Shown here: piece by piece, positions 11,560 to 22,661 of the stretch
Numbering within the stretch: the stretch's first letter is position 1
How the letters are laid out: every line of letters begins with the position of its first letter
Origin: Amphibalanus amphitrite
Lineage: Eukaryota; Arthropoda; Thecostraca; Balanomorpha; Balanidae
Assembly: GCF_019059575.1 (NCBI RefSeq)
Contig: NW_024881712.1
Coordinates: 682,001-746,000 of the forward strand
DNA: 64,000 nt
Reading direction: 5' to 3'
Made by a program: the position numbers and the translations under genes
Notes under the pieces: model-generated
Told to the model about the DNA's origin: nothing
Database searches by the model: none
The model's input: only the letters and a program-made list of their open reading frames with translations

Positions 11560-11960
11560 CATTTCGGCAAACTGCCAATTCGGCAGATTGACATTTCGGC
11601 AGGTTGACATTTCGGCAAATTGACATTTGGGCAAATTGACATTTCGGCAAATTGACATTTCGGAAACTTGACATTTCGGCAAATTGACATTTCGGCAAAT
11701 TTACATTTTGACTAATTGACATTTCGACTAATTGACATTTCGACTAATCGACATTTCGGCAAATCGCATTTCGGCAAATTTACATTTCGACTAATAAGCA
11801 TTTCGGCAAATTGGCATTTCGGCAAAAAGGCATGTCGGCAAATGGCATTTCGACTTTTAGCATTTCGACTTTTTGACACGTCGGCAAAAAGCACATCGGC
11901 AAAATGACATTCGGCGAAATGCATTCGGCAAAATGACATTCGGTAAATCGCCTTTCGGCA
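11560..11960. repeat. 16-bp subterminal satellite, right (inverted) copy
   Basis: Tandem GACATTTCGGCAAATT units, the reverse complement of the block at 8180-8620. Confidence 0.85.
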
Positions 11961-11983
11961 ATTTGTCCGGACACCGGTCTAGC

Positions 11984-12290
11984 AGGGGCACCACCGGCCT
12001 CGCAGGGGCACCATGGGCCTGTCAGGGGCCCCACCGGCCTCGCAGGCATCAGGGCATCACGCAGGGGCACCTTGGGCCTGTCGGGGGCATCACGGGCCTG
12101 TTGGGGGCACTTTAGGCTTGTCAGGGGCACCACAGTCCTGTCAGGTCCCAGGGGCATCAGCAGCCTAGCAGGGGCACCCAAGGCCCGCCAGAGGCACCAC
12201 AGGCCTGCCAGGGTCCAGAGGCACCACAGGCCTAGCAAGGGCACCACGGGCCTGTCAGGGGCACCTCAGGCTCCCGTGCCCCCCCCCCCC
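11984..12290. repeat. 21-bp minisatellite, right block
   Basis: Same GGGGCACCACAGGCCTG unit as 7797-8163. It continues directly from the target duplication of the 8172-11975 insertion, showing that the two blocks were once one array. Confidence 0.78.
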
Positions 12291-12612
12291 GGATCCGCCA
12301 GTGATGCCACGCCACGCGAAACACCACCAACTACCAGCTGCCGCGCCATAAACAGTATACACGTGCCAACAACAGTCTTTTTTTGAAGATCGACTCCGTC
12401 GCGCAGCTTTTGACTGACCCTCACTGCTACCATATTGCTTCCATATTATGCTGTGGAAAGCTGTACTTCACCAAGTGGCTAAAAACCTCCATCAAGGTAT
12501 ATTTTCTTAGCAATTTTTCTGACGTTTTTTTGGGGGGGGGCAAACAGGCCACTTTAGGCCTGGGGGGGGGGCATGGCCCCCGTGGCCCCCTGGATCCGCC
12601 ACTGCTAACATG

Positions 12613-13020
12613 AACTGGTAGGGTAGATTTAGAATATATATTTTTTTTGGAATTCCTACTAACCTCATCATTCCAATTACCTGCACACCATGAATCCGAC
12701 TGAGGATCAAGAGTGTGTTGTCACAAGGCCTGCCGTGGTACTGAAAATGACTGAGAAGGGCTACCAGTACCAAAGGGAGTGGTATTTATATACATTAGGT
12801 CCGATCACCAAAGTGATGATTAAAACTATACCACACGATGTATTTTGACCTGATTTCATTATATCTCATAGTTATTCATGGTGCAACCAAGTTTTAAAGC
12901 ACCTGTGCAATATTTACCGTCACCATGCTGCCACTACCGCACCCCACAGCCCACTAGCCGTTTGCGCCACGTGGAATAGATTGAATGAATAAACTCCAAG
13001 GTTGAGTAAAAACATATTAT
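12613..13020. other. Spacer with no recognisable gene or element
   Basis: No coding region, RNA gene or element end was recognised between the end of the 6.5-kb hAT composite and the palindromic repeat that follows. Confidence 0.5.
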
Positions 13021-13108
13021 GCTATTCAATTTTGTTATGAAAGTGACGTCATAATAATACTCGTGGCGAAGCAGTGCAGTGCCGAAGGCAATGCCTTAGG
13101 AGAGATAA

Positions 13109-13218
13109 CAGGCAATGGTAAATCAAATATTTTAGGTTAAGTGGTTGTGCATCAGGCTTCAGGCCTTGGCCTGAATGCACTACCACATAACATAAAATAT
13201 TTGATTTACCATTGCCTG
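13109..13218. repeat. Palindromic repeat (CAGGCAATGGTAAATCAAAT arms)
   Basis: The left arm CAGGCAATGGTAAATCAAAT and following bases are mirrored by the right arm ending in ATTTGATTTACCATTGCCTG. Related half-copies flank the TTAA element at 8815-8876 and 9884-9960, which suggests that element inserted into a sister copy of this palindrome. Short GGTTAG/TTAGG-like runs lie just downstream (13276-13310). Confidence 0.55.
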
Positions 13219-13565
13219 CAATCTATTCCTGCGAGTATCTATTTTCCTTTTTCTCGGCAGGCAAACATCAGTAGGCTTGGTTAGGTTGGGTTAGGTTAGA
13301 TTTGGTTAGTTTTTTTTTTAATCATTTTTCGTGTTGTTATTTTGACGTCACTTTCATTGATTATCGTATTCGATTCCCTCCCCCACTCATGTTAAAATTA
13401 GTCGACGTTCGATTTTCTCAGGTTCAGTTTTTGCTCGTTTTGGCGGCTAAAACACGTGCTTGTTCGAAAAACATACTTGGAGCCAGCGTCCTTTTGAAAA
13501 AAAAAAACTAGAGATTGGAGAACTTCGGTAGGCGGCCGCCAATGGAAAGGCACTTTATTATAGTA

Positions 13566-14742
13566 GGGGAGAGTGGGGAAAGATGCCCAGGGTTTTACTA
13601 TGTCATATATTATTCGAAAATGACGATCGGAAAGCAAAAACTTGAAGTTTCAACGGAAGCCGACATCATTTTTCTCCAAAAATATCACACTTTTGTGCCT
13701 GAAATATGATAACTTTTTTTGCTATTAAGCATTTTCCTGAAGATGTGAAAGGGGGCGTCTTACCCCACAGGGTGGGAAAGACGCCCCCTGGCGTTGGGTA
13801 CGATGCCCCGCTGCGCTATAAGTGACATAAATGGTCACGTGAATCGCCTGAACGAATCAGTAGTCCCTTCGAGCCTGCAGTAGACACCAAACGTCATCGT
13901 AAGGGCCCTCAAAAGTGGTCGTAAGGGGCTTCAGAGGTCATCGTTAGGGCCATCATAGTCCAGCGCGGCCAAACAAGCCTCCGTGGTGACGTTCGGAGAC
14001 CACTGTGGGGCCCTTATAGGTCTTCATGATGCTTGAGGGCCCTCGAGCCCATCGTGAGGATCTCAGATGCCAGCGCGGTCCGTGGAGCCAACGTGGGAGC
14101 CCTCTAAGGATGTCGTGAGGGGCCCTGGAGCCAATAATGGGGCCCACAGAGGCCGTCGTGAGGGCTCTCAGACTCGGATGCCGCCCAAAAAGTCGCTGTG
14201 TGGGCCGAGAGACCGGCATGGGGAGCACCCGACCGTACTGGGCTCTCAATAGTCCCAGATCGGCTTTTGTCTCTCATCACAAGCATGTAATAAATGATTT
14301 GACGGGCTGCTTGAAGGACAGCCTATGGATTTAGGGGGGCGTCTTTCCCCATCAGGACAGGGGGCATCTTACCCCAAGGTACCGAAGTAACATTAAATCA
14401 GTACAATTTGTTAGCCATAAAACTACGCCCTGAAACAAATTGCTTGGGACACAGTACACGCATGTTAATGTATCACGACTATAGCAAGGGACGCAAAAAT
14501 TATCTACCTTCTTTGATATTTACAATGTTTTGACACCAAAATATTTTTTGAAAGCAGCAAATAAAAAACATGCATTCACCATCCAGCCGTTGCCCAACTG
14601 AGCTTCGCAAATTTTTGTGCAGTTAACAAGGCAGGCTTCCGCTTTACGCTAAGAACATTAATTTCCGGGCTCGATTCTTTGTTTCGCCGCTAGAGGGGGT
14701 GGGGCGTCTTTCCCACCCTGGGCATCTTACCCCACTCTCCCC
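13566..14742. mobile_element. TA-flanked MITE (GGGGAGAGTGGGG ends)
   Basis: The ends GGGGAGAGTGGGGAAAGATG and, reversed, GGGGAGAGTGGGGTAAGATG are flanked by TA (13564-13565, 14743-14744). The terminal phrase is echoed inside: GGGCGTCTTACCCC near 13755, GGGGGCGTCTTTCCCC near 14335 and GGGGCGTCTTTCCCACC near 14700. The body has a GGGCCCTCAnAGGTCGTC-like minisatellite (about 13900-14250). It is non-coding. Confidence 0.85.
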
Positions 14743-15373
14743 TACCTAGTTATTTTCCCAAATTATTGCCTTGGGTGGGTACATTCGTAGTAGAATGATG
14801 CCTAAATAATTTTGAGCTACACGGTAGTGAACATAATTTATTTAATCAATAAAATTGGTAGCCTAATCAATGTATCTGTAGGCATGATCCAAACATGTAG
14901 GCATTGCGGCGATGGCCGATGGAAGATACCTGTTAAGGTGCGGACCAGTTATTTTCATGTACAGGGTGTCCCAAAAGAAACGTCGTCATTTGAAATTGAA
15001 GTATCTCAGAAAGCATCAGCACGAATGTTTTGAAATTTTAGCACGTGCAAGATGTATTCATAAAATTATATCGTAGCATACTTTTTTCATGATCGATGAT
15101 GGCTCGGCCTAGCAGTGAGCAGAAAACTAAAGTAGTCCAATTTTACCTCCAGACAGGATCTATCATCGGAACAAAGCGCAAATATCGTTCCGTATTCGGA
15201 CAAAAAAAAAAAACACCCCATCAGCTAGAGCTATCTCTAGACTCACTCATAATTTCATCGCGACAGGCGCAACTTCAGATCAGCCAAGAAAAGGAAGAAC
15301 TCCAATCTTTTCTAACGATACCATTGAAAAGGTCAAAGAAATCGTAGAGACAGGGCGTATTTTAACATGTTAA

Positions 15374-16522
15374 CCCGCGCCCCAGTGGCGGTCTCAGCCA
15401 ACTTCGCCCTGGGGGGGGGGGGGGGGGGGACATATGTTACCACCCACCTCTAACTCAAAAACTAAGAGGGCTAGAAAAACGCGGTAAAAAGCAGTCGATA
15501 GCTCTCAATGCGTACGTTTGAAAGTATTTCGGTCATTTTTCATCTTAGAGCAAAATTGGGGTCACTAGAGGTCATCAAAGGTCATAATTTGCCAAATGTC
15601 ATCATATTTTTCAGAAAACATGCATTTATCTCAAGAACTATGATAGCTAGAAAAACGCATTGAAACGCAATCGATAGCTCTTGAACTCTTCTTACGATAA
15701 GGTCATCATCAAAATTGACCTCAGGTCAACGGTTTAGCCTCCAGAGGGCAAAAACTCAAAAAATAGCTGTTTTTCGAAAAGTGCTTTTCGACAATAACTT
15801 TTGACTGAAAAGGGTTACGACATTTCTATTGCCAGAATCGTGTTCCTCTCGCCGAGACGCATCGAATGAACTATAATTTGACCTTGAAAGGTCAACTTGA
15901 AAATTTGACCTCAGGTCAAGGTCATGACCTGACCGGAAAAGGTCATGTTGCATATCAGTCGATGCGTCTCGGCAAGACAAACACAATGAGACCATCCCCA
16001 GCGTCCTATCTCTTTCCAATCGAGAGTTATTGGCAAAAATCTGTTTGTAGCCTCTAATGACCTCGGATGACCTTTCTAGAGGCTATCAGCAAAAAAGATA
16101 CCATGGTCGTCACGGATGGTCCAAATCATTGTGATTCTGAAGTATTTGGACTGTTCCTATGTGTACACACGGATTTAGAGGCATTTTCATTTTTCTCCAT
16201 TGACTTAAAATGGTAACGTCACGCCACTGGCCTGACCTTAGGTCACGGATATAAAAAATCCGAGATATACAAATTATAGTCGCCCATACCATCATGCAAT
16301 CCACCAAGTTTCAAACCTTTCTGACAAACACTGCAGGCTGGAGAGGATTGCAAACTTTTTTAGGCTTGGTCAGTTAACTTGACCTGGTGACCTGACCTGA
16401 CATGACCTGGGGTCAAAAATTTCACACATTGTCCAAAATTGATGTACAAAAAGCTATTTACACGCAAAAAACGCGACAGGGTGGTAACATATGCCCCCCC
16501 CCCCCCCCCACTGGGGCGAAGG
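15374..16522. mobile_element. TTAA-flanked element (CCCGCGCCCCAGTGG ends)
   Basis: TTAA is at 15370-15373 and 16523-16526. The ends CCCGCGCCCCAGTGG and, reversed, CCTTCGCCCCAGTGG are followed by long G and C runs. The body has the shared module CATTGACTTAAAATGG near 16198, GAGATATACAAATTATAG near 16262, and TGACCTCAGGTCAAGGTCATGACCTGACC arranged in pieces near 15905-15935. The relative at 39083-52682 was opened by later insertions. It is non-coding and of piggyBac or Sola3 type by its target site only. Confidence 0.85.
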
Positions 16523-16559
16523 TTAACTGGGTCGGCAATTGCCGACCCAGTCACGGAGA

Positions 16560-17830
16560 ATGCCGACCCAGTGACAGCCGTTTGCCGACCCAGTTACCGC
16601 CCCCTCTAGGATGCAGCACGCACATGCAGGCTAGGTGCCGTCATTCATAGTGAGGCTGCTGCCCTCCGAAATCATAATGCCGCCTCTTAAAGTGAACCAG
16701 CCGTCTATAGAAAGTGATGATCCCGCAACTCAATGTGACAGTGCCGCCCCTAAATCTGTTAGTAGCCTCACTCAATGTAATGGTGCCGCCCTTCTAAGCA
16801 TCTGTGGAGCCCCTCAATGTGATGATACCGCCCCTCAAGAAGATGATGCCGCCCCTTTCAGTATCGGTGGCGCCCATCAATGTGATGGTGCCGCCCTCAA
16901 AGTGCCGGTGGCGCCCCTGAATGTGATGGTGCTGCCCGGCAACGAGTCGGTGGCGCCCCTCAAAATGATGCTGCCGCCCCTAAAAGTGCTGGTGGCGCCC
17001 CTTACAGTGTCAGTGACGCCCTTCGAAGTGTCGGAGGAACCCACCAATATAATGGTGCCGCCCCTCTAGGTGTCCACATAGCCCCTCATTGTGATGGAGC
17101 TGCCCCTCAAGCAGATGATGCCGCCCCTTTCAGTATCGGTGGCGCCCCTCAATGAGATGGTGCCTTCCTCAAAGTGCCAGTGGCGCCCCTAAATGTGATG
17201 TTGTCTCCTGTCAACGAGTCGGTGGCGCCACTCAAAATGATGCTGCCGCCCCTAAAAGTGCTGGTGGCGCCCCTTACAGTGTCAGTGGCGCCCTTCAAAG
17301 TTTTGAAGGAACTCATCAATACAATGTTGCCGCCCTCTAACTTTCTGTAGCGCCCCTCAATATACATAATGGTGCCGCTTCTCAAACCATCCGTGGCGCC
17401 CCTCAAAGTGATGGTGCCGCCCCTTACAGTGTTGGTGGTGTCTCGTCTCTTCAAAAGTCAAGGTGCCGCTTCTCAAAGAAATGCTGGTGTCCCTCGAAGT
17501 GTCAGAGGCGCTCCTCAATGATGTTGCCGCCCCTCAAACCTTCCGTAACGCCCCTCCACGTCATGGTGCCGCCCCCCCCCCAATGTGTTCACGGCGCCCT
17601 TAAATGTGATAGTAACGCCGGTCAAAGTGCTCCTGGCAGTGTCGGTGGCGCCCCTTATAGTGTCGGTGGCGCCCCGAACAGTATCGGTGGTGCCCCTCAA
17701 AGTGATGATGTCATCCCAAACAAACGGTGGCGCCCTTCGAAGTATCGGAGTCCCTAAATATCATACCCATTGCCGCCCATTAACGATCTGTAGCGCCCCT
17801 CCATATGATGGAGCCGCCCCTTACCCACGA
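16560..17830. repeat. Minisatellite of GTGATGGTGCCGCCCCTCAA type
   Basis: Diverged tandem units of about 24 bp alternate GTGATGGTGCCGCCCCTCAA with GTGTCGGTGGCGCCCCTCAA, giving a composite period near 48 bp. Open frames here (for example 16635-17069) are due to the in-phase repeat. A degenerate continuation is seen at 18422-18780 and 20065-20130. Confidence 0.82.
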
Positions 17831-17977
17831 GCCGCTGGGGGGGGGCATAAAGTTGCCCCCTTACGTTTTGTGAAATATCTCCGAAACCTGATGAGCTACG
17901 AACGTGAAACTTGGCATAGCTTCAAATGAATACCTAGGCAATGTTTGAAGAAAGTTTGGTGGTTGTAGGACCTAAGA

Positions 17978-17996
17978 TGACGTCACAGTGACGTCA
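17978..17996. promoter_or_regulatory. Tandem CRE palindromes, 11-bp spacing
   Basis: TGACGTCA-CAG-TGACGTCA. Two perfect consensus CREB/ATF palindromes have centres 11 bp apart. The site lies inside a TTAA-type element. Function is not shown by sequence alone. Confidence 0.6.
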
Positions 17997-18208
17997 TAAA
18001 GTTTTGTCGTTTTCCGATATGGACCGTTTCTGATGACGCTGAGCATGAAACTCAACTGTAAATGAACTAGACAGCACCTGCTGTCATCCTAAAACATCTA
18101 ACTACACTTCCATCTAGTTTCTGACCAATAATCGACCCTTTATATTCGGTCCCATATATCTGATGTATCGTGAGGAATATGAGAGTTGCAAATCTGTAAT
18201 TTCACTTA

Positions 18209-18227
18209 TGACGTCACTGTGACGTCA
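18209..18227. promoter_or_regulatory. Tandem CRE palindromes, 11-bp spacing
   Basis: TGACGTCA-CTG-TGACGTCA, a second pair in the same small TTAA-type element with a different 3-bp spacer. Confidence 0.6.
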
Positions 18228-18421
18228 TTTCAAATGGGATCGACACCAAATTTGGACACAACCTCGGCTTGGTATTCAGGAAGATGTGTGCAAAGTTTCG
18301 CTTCTCTATCTCTTCGCGTTGCGACGATATCGTCGCAGAAGTAAAGGGGGGGGGGCAACTATATGCCCCCCCCCCCCAGCGGCCGGCGGGTGGCGCGGAG
18401 GCCCAGCGGCCGCCGGGTTAA

Positions 18422-20060
18422 AGTATCCGCGGCGTTCCTTAAAGTTACAGTGCCGCACCCTACAATGTGGGTGGCGTCCTCAAAATAAAACTGATGTTGC
18501 CCCCCCCCCCCCCCCCCGAGTAATGTTGGCGTCTCTTCTTTAAGTATCGGAGGCGCTCCTCATTGTCATTTTGCCCCACATCACTGCTCACATGGCGCCC
18601 TTCAATGTAATGGTGCCACCCCTCAACGCTCAAAGAGATAATTGCGCTCCTCACAGTGTCGGTGGTGCCCCTCAAAGTGGTTTAAGTGCCCTAAAAAATG
18701 GTGGCGCGCCTCAAAATGATGCTGTCGTCCCTTAGCATATCTGTAGCGCACCCAAAATGATAGTGCCTTCCCTTAACCGGCGCCGGGCTGAGGTTGTTTG
18801 AACCCCCCTCCCGACCCCTATAACTTGGCTACTTGGGCCACGTAGCGACACGCGGTAAGCGGTATTCGAAAGAGTGTCAAAAACTACTTGGGTTAGTTGG
18901 TCAACCGTACTTTGGTTAGGTCAAGTCAAATGTCAAATATCAGGTGACCAGAGGTCATCAAAGGTGAAATATGGGTGAAATGTTGTCTGTTTCAACATTT
19001 ATTGACAAACTGGCGCATAACTCGGGGAAGAATAGAACTACAGCACCGCGAAAAAGCGCATTCGATAGCTCTTCAACGTTCCTATAAAGTCCTCAGACTT
19101 GACCTAACATCAACGACTTAACCTCCAGATCACATTGTTTAACCCGTGCCGGACCGAATGAATGAATTTTCTTCCCAGTTATCCTGAATAACTTTAATAG
19201 CGATGTGGACAGTTAAAGTGACAAATATGACATTTGTTTAGTAGAACGAGAGCCGAACGTTCTTTCCGTGGCCGGTCAGGCGGGCCGAGAGCGCCGGGTC
19301 TGCGAGTCGATAAGGGTCATTTCACGCTTCTGTGTGGCTGACTTTGGTCCATCGTGACACTGAGATGTGTGATTGCGCCTTATTTTCGGCTGTGGGAGAC
19401 GCATATTAATGTTTGGAAATATTGCTTCGCTAAATATTGTTCTTTTGGCGTTCAGCTTTCACTGGAACTCAATAATACATGTTTATGTTTTCAAGAATGT
19501 CCGGGACAGCCCGTTGAATAAAAGATTATTAAGTTTTTACAAAAACGCAATTTTCAAAAAAGGCCATCGATCGATTTTGATAAAAATTACATTTTTGGAA
19601 TCAGCTCACTGTCAGCTTTCGAATGGTATATATCGTTTCTTTTGAGCCTGAGATGACCTTCCGACGAACCGTGCAATGGAGTATGACAAGTGGGGGTAAT
19701 GGCCCCGTCCAGCGCCCATAAAGTGGGCACCACTCGTGCGACCTGCCGACCACTGTTCTAGATAGAGCCATAAAACGCCGTGAATGTTTTAAGCTTGACG
19801 ATACGGATCGACTGGTATGCAACATGTTCTATTTCTGGTGAGGTCATGAACTTGACCTCAAGTAAAATTGTAAAATTATTATTATTTTTTTTTTTTTGTA
19901 AAGTCAAATTATATTTCATTTATCGCATTATGATGAGAGAAATACTATATCCCGGAAAAATAAACGTAATACCGCTGAGCTTAGGTTGAATCTGAAATCA
20001 TTACTTAGAAAGTGTTTTAAAAGAACCGTCGAACGTGTCTTTTTTGGTCATTAAATATCA
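18422..20060. other. Degenerate minisatellite and AGGTCA-rich relic, no gene
   Basis: 18422-18780 continues the GCGCCCCTCAAAGTG minisatellite. At 18773 a TTAACCGGCGCCGGG-like end begins a relic with TGACCT/AGGTCA motifs (about 18900-19130) whose partner end was not found. 19140-20060 is AT-rich with no recognised gene. The element is otherwise the interior of the 15351-20166 hAT. Confidence 0.45.
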
Positions 20061-21112
20061 GTAGGTATGCCGCCCCCTCAGATGCCAAGTGCCGCCCCTA
20101 TGAGTGCAAAATGTCGCCCCTAATTGTGATTGCCGACCCAGTGAAAATCCCTTGTAATACGCCCTGCGTAGAGAAGACACCAACAGTCTCTATCCGCCGC
20201 CTGGCCCAGCAGGTGAACCTATCAAGGTCTACTACTCAAAGGATACTAAGGAAGAAACTAAAACTTCGTCCTTATAAGATTCCCAATGTCCAAGCACTCT
20301 CACTAGAAGCTCGAACGAAGCGCAAAGCCTTCAGCGAATGGTTCATTGCGAAATGCGCCGACTGTCCCACGTTCCCGCAGAACATCTGGTGGTCGGACGA
20401 AGCTCATGTGTACACTCGGGGGGCAGATTGATGTTCTACAACTCTTTATCTACCGGGTTCCTATGGCTCAGCATTGGCAGCAGCCGCCTGGTACCGGTAG
20501 ACTGTGCCGCTTCACTTACTTGTCAAGCGGCACAGTCTACCCACCCGTATGACACCGGCGCGGTCTGGGTCGGTGGCTGGAAGGTGATGTGGGCCGCCTG
20601 TGACGTCAGCGCAGCGGTGAGGGCGGTGAGGCATGGCTCGGGTCGGCGCTGCGCGGCGGCTGGCGAGGGCTGGGGAGTGAGGTGGGGTGGGAGCACGGAC
20701 ATTGCGCGGCTGGGCGAGTGTAGTTAACTTTCGCGTCTCAAGGCGCCAATTATTCTACCTAACAATTGTGCTAAAGCAGTTGTTAAAATGTCCTAGCCCC
20801 AAGACAGCGCCTATCATCATACTTGCAATGCACATTACGACACACTTATGCGTGGCATTGGGACAGCCGATAGAACTTATGTCTTTCGTGCATCGAGGTG
20901 CGGAGCTATATTTTGTATAACATATTAGTAAGGCCTTGATTGAGCAGATTGGTGTCTATTGTTTCGCACGGCGATCTTCCCGGAGACGTGGGAACTGGGG
21001 GTTATGAGTAGTGCCGCAGCCAACGCCCCAATTTAAAGCGATTATTACTGTTGCTCTTATATGTGGTCGCAGACCCCAATATCAAACCGTTCCAACTAGG
21101 AGCCAAAAAGTC

Positions 21113-21196
21113 GGCCATTCACGGGGGTTCGAACCGGGCTTCTCCCACCGGCCAATTCACGACACGAGCGTTCATTCACTGAGCTACCGAGAATGG
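21113..21196 (-). repeat. tRNA-derived (SINE-like) module A in foldback 1
   Basis: Read on the minus strand it has a CCATTCTC/GTGAATGG acceptor-like stem with one mismatch, box A TAGCTCAGTGAATGAACG and box B GGTTCGAACCCC. A conserved tail with GGTTTGATATTGGGGTCTGCGACCAC-type wording follows in pieces. This suggests a tRNA-derived RNA polymerase III unit. The anticodon cannot be assigned with confidence. Confidence 0.55.
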
Positions 21197-21290
21197 TCCT
21201 TGTCTGCACAAAACAAAATGACATTCACCTGCTGACCGCCAATGACAGTATTGTGACATTTGATCGCGTTTGACCGCGGCGGGTGGTCGC

Positions 21291-21385
21291 TGGTTTCGGC
21301 AGATCTGTGGATACACGCTAGCGTCGTAGGGTGACCGGTTGGAGGAATCCGGTTCGAACCGTCCCAGGTGCGCGACTTATTTGTT
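21291..21385 (+). repeat. tRNA-derived (SINE-like) module B in foldback 1
   Basis: Box A is degenerate (GCAGATCTGTGGATACACG, while copy 2 has GCAGCTCAGTGGATACACG). Box B GGTTCGAACCG is intact. The tail GGTTTGCTATTGGTGGCTGC follows, as in module A. Modules A and B point away from each other. Confidence 0.52.
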
Positions 21386-21452
21386 CCTAGATGGAACGGT
21401 TTGCTATTGGTGGCTGCGACCACACATTAGAGGAACAGTAAGAGTTGCTTAA

Positions 21453-22349
21453 TGTCACCGACGAAATGAACTACCCTGTTGTTCTTCTCTTTCGTTTTAT
21501 ATTTGACAGCCACGCGTGATCTATCGCAGTACTGGTCATGCCCCGTGAGCCTGGACCAGCTCTTGTGTTAGTTTCTCGTCTCATGTTCTAATTGCCTACA
21601 ATTTGTCACTCGCGCTATCGCTTCCCACTTGACGGCTGAGCGTGCTCGCCGCGCACCGTATCGTATAACCGAACGTGCTGCGTGAGCGTTTTCTGACTTT
21701 TCTCACCAGTTTCCAGTGTCGCTTTCTGAGTGCTTTTAGACGTACGACATGATTGTTCTCTTTGTCCGCGGCGGCTTCTCGAGTCGCTGCGGGCAGTCTC
21801 CACTTGAACGCCACCGAGTACAGTCCTCGGTGGTGGTGCGCGGCTCCACCGGCGCCCCGATGTGCGCCGGTGTCAGTGAACTGACGGAATCGTGCACCGC
21901 GCACGATTCCGACGGCACCCCCAGCGGGCTGCCAGAGTGAACGGCATCCTAGCGGATTGCCGCAGTGAACAGGCACCCCCAGCGGGTTGCTAAAGTGAAC
22001 GGGCACCTCCAGTGGGCTGCCAAAGTGAACGCCACTGAGCGCGTAGCTCAGTGGCAGTGCGCGATTTCGCCGGCGCCCCGACGCGCGCCGGCGTATTGCG
22101 AGTGAATCCGACGGCGCCCCCGTCCGCGGCGGCGCCGGTGTGTCGGCGGACAACAGTGACCATCGACAGTGCTAGTGCGTTTTCTGGTCTACCTGTCTAC
22201 TCTGCGTTCTTCAATTTCACCCTCGTCTACCGTTCAACATCATACATCGTCCGGAATTCTTCAATACATTCATCAAAATTCATCTACGTTTTTCCACCGC
22301 TACAATAAATGTCCCGGCCTCCACCAGAGGCACGACAAGGTCGGCGACA
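21453..22349. mobile_element. Probable solo LTR inside foldback 1
   Basis: The insert begins TGTCACCGACG and ends GGTCGGCGACA, with TG...CA ends and a short terminal inverted repeat. Flanks are CTTAA (21448-21452) and CTTTAA (from 22350). Foldback 2 has an uninterrupted GCTTAAAGTTGGG at the same spot when read in the same direction. AATAAA occurs near 22305. Length and ends fit an LTR. A TTAA-type element is the alternative. No internal retrotransposon genes are present. Confidence 0.5.
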
Positions 22350-22661
22350 CTTTAAGTTGGGACGCCGCGCTATCAAAACCCCAGTTCCCACGTCTCTGGA
22401 CGATTGCTGTGCGAAATAATAGACACCAAGGAGCTCAATCAAGGCCTTGATGCTTATCTGTTAAAAACAATGTAGCTCCGCAACTCGATGCACGTGTGAT
22501 ATAAATTATATCGGCTGTCCCAATGCCACGTTTAAGTGTGTCGTAATGTGCATGGCAAGTATGATGATAGGCACTGTCTTGGGGATAGGACATTTTAACA
22601 ACTGCTTTAGCACAATTGTTAGGTAGAATAATTTGGCGCCTTGAGACGCGAAAGTTAACTA

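Larger units (their letters stand above)
8172..11975. mobile_element. 3.8-kb non-coding element with TTGCCGAAATG repeats at both ends
   Basis: The ends are GGTTACAGGACAATTTGCCG and its imperfect inverse. It is flanked by perfect 8-bp duplications GGTCTAGC (8164-8171, 11976-11983), the second lying in the interrupted 21-bp minisatellite. The 8-bp duplication suggests hAT. Each terminus is followed by hundreds of bases of a 16-bp repeat in opposite orientation. The centre contains a TTAA element and a TA-flanked mariner-type MITE. Confidence 0.72.
6094..12604. mobile_element. Composite hAT element with minisatellite arms
   Basis: The left end CACTGGCGGATCCAGG and right end CCTGGATCCGCCACTG are inverted repeats. 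They are flanked by perfect 8-bp repeats CTAACATG (6086-6093, 12605-12612), diagnostic of hAT insertion. Further ends of the same type occur inside (6528, 7755 and 12303) and could not be paired by target duplications, so rearrangement or nesting of sister copies is likely. The body holds a TA-type stretch, 21-bp minisatellites and the 8172-11975 element. No transposase was seen. Confidence 0.72.
17824..18417. mobile_element. Short TTAA-type element with G-run hairpins at both ends
   Basis: The right end GGCCGCCGGG is followed by TTAA (18418-18421). The left end CCCACGAGCCGCTGGG is its imperfect inverse, preceded by a degenerate TTA. Hairpins GGGGGCATAAAGTTGCCCCC (about 17840) and a G8-CAACTATATG-C-run (about 18348-18378) sit inside the two ends. 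Two tandem CRE pairs lie within. It is inserted in the minisatellite of the surrounding hAT. Confidence 0.55.
15351..20166. mobile_element. 4.8-kb hAT-type element with minisatellite body
   Basis: The ends CAGGGCGTATT and AATACGCCCTG are inverted. A second pair, CTGGGTCGGCAAT and its inverse, lies just inside. Perfect 8-bp duplications CGTAGAGA occur at 15343-15350 and 20167-20174. The insertion splits a mariner transposase whose frame rejoins when the element is removed. Inside are two TTAA-type elements, long CGCCCCTCAAAGTG minisatellite tracts and AGGTCA-rich relic sequence. No hAT transposase was seen. Confidence 0.88.
14962..20410 (+). pseudogene. Tc1/mariner-type transposase relic, split by a hAT element
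   Basis: The element opens with CAGGGTGTCCCAAAAG after TA at 14960-14961. A transposase frame starts at 15096 or 15099 with an N-terminal helix-turn-helix region (residues RPSSEQK). It shifts frame at a poly-A run near 15205, is cut at 15350 by the 15351-20166 hAT element, and resumes at 20175 with a second helix-turn-helix (SIRRLAQQV) and the first catalytic Asp in WWSDEAH near 20395. It then stops where a foldback element begins (20411). The second and third catalytic acidic residues and the right terminus were not found. The reading frame is exactly continuous across the excised hAT. Confidence 0.78.
20411..22661. mobile_element. Foldback element copy 1 (right arm truncated)
   Basis: The left arm begins TACACTCGGGGGGCAGATTG and runs through the GC-rich hairpin GTAGACTGTGCCGC/GCGGCACAGTCTAC to about 21000. 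Its inverse appears at about 22370-22661, where it breaks off. The centre carries two tRNA-like modules (21113-21196 minus, 21291-21385 plus) and an LTR-like insert (21453-22349). Compared with copy 2 (34822-37649), the centre is in the opposite orientation. It is inserted at the end of the mariner transposase relic. Confidence 0.8.

Noticed and set aside
8172-12300. Possible CRISPR array from the regular 16-21 bp repeats
   Set aside because: The units are contiguous tandem repeats without unique spacers, and the DNA is eukaryotic.
7755-12303. Inner hAT with ends CAGTGGCAGATCC and GGATCCGCCAGTG
   Set aside because: The flanking octamers (TTATGTAT and ATGCCACG) do not match, so this pairing is not supported. 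Only 6094-12604 has a matching duplication.
22043-22100. Third tRNA-like sequence (GTAGCTCAGTGGCAGTGCG)
   Set aside because: It has an A-box look-alike but no box B or foldable T arm follows within tRNA distance.
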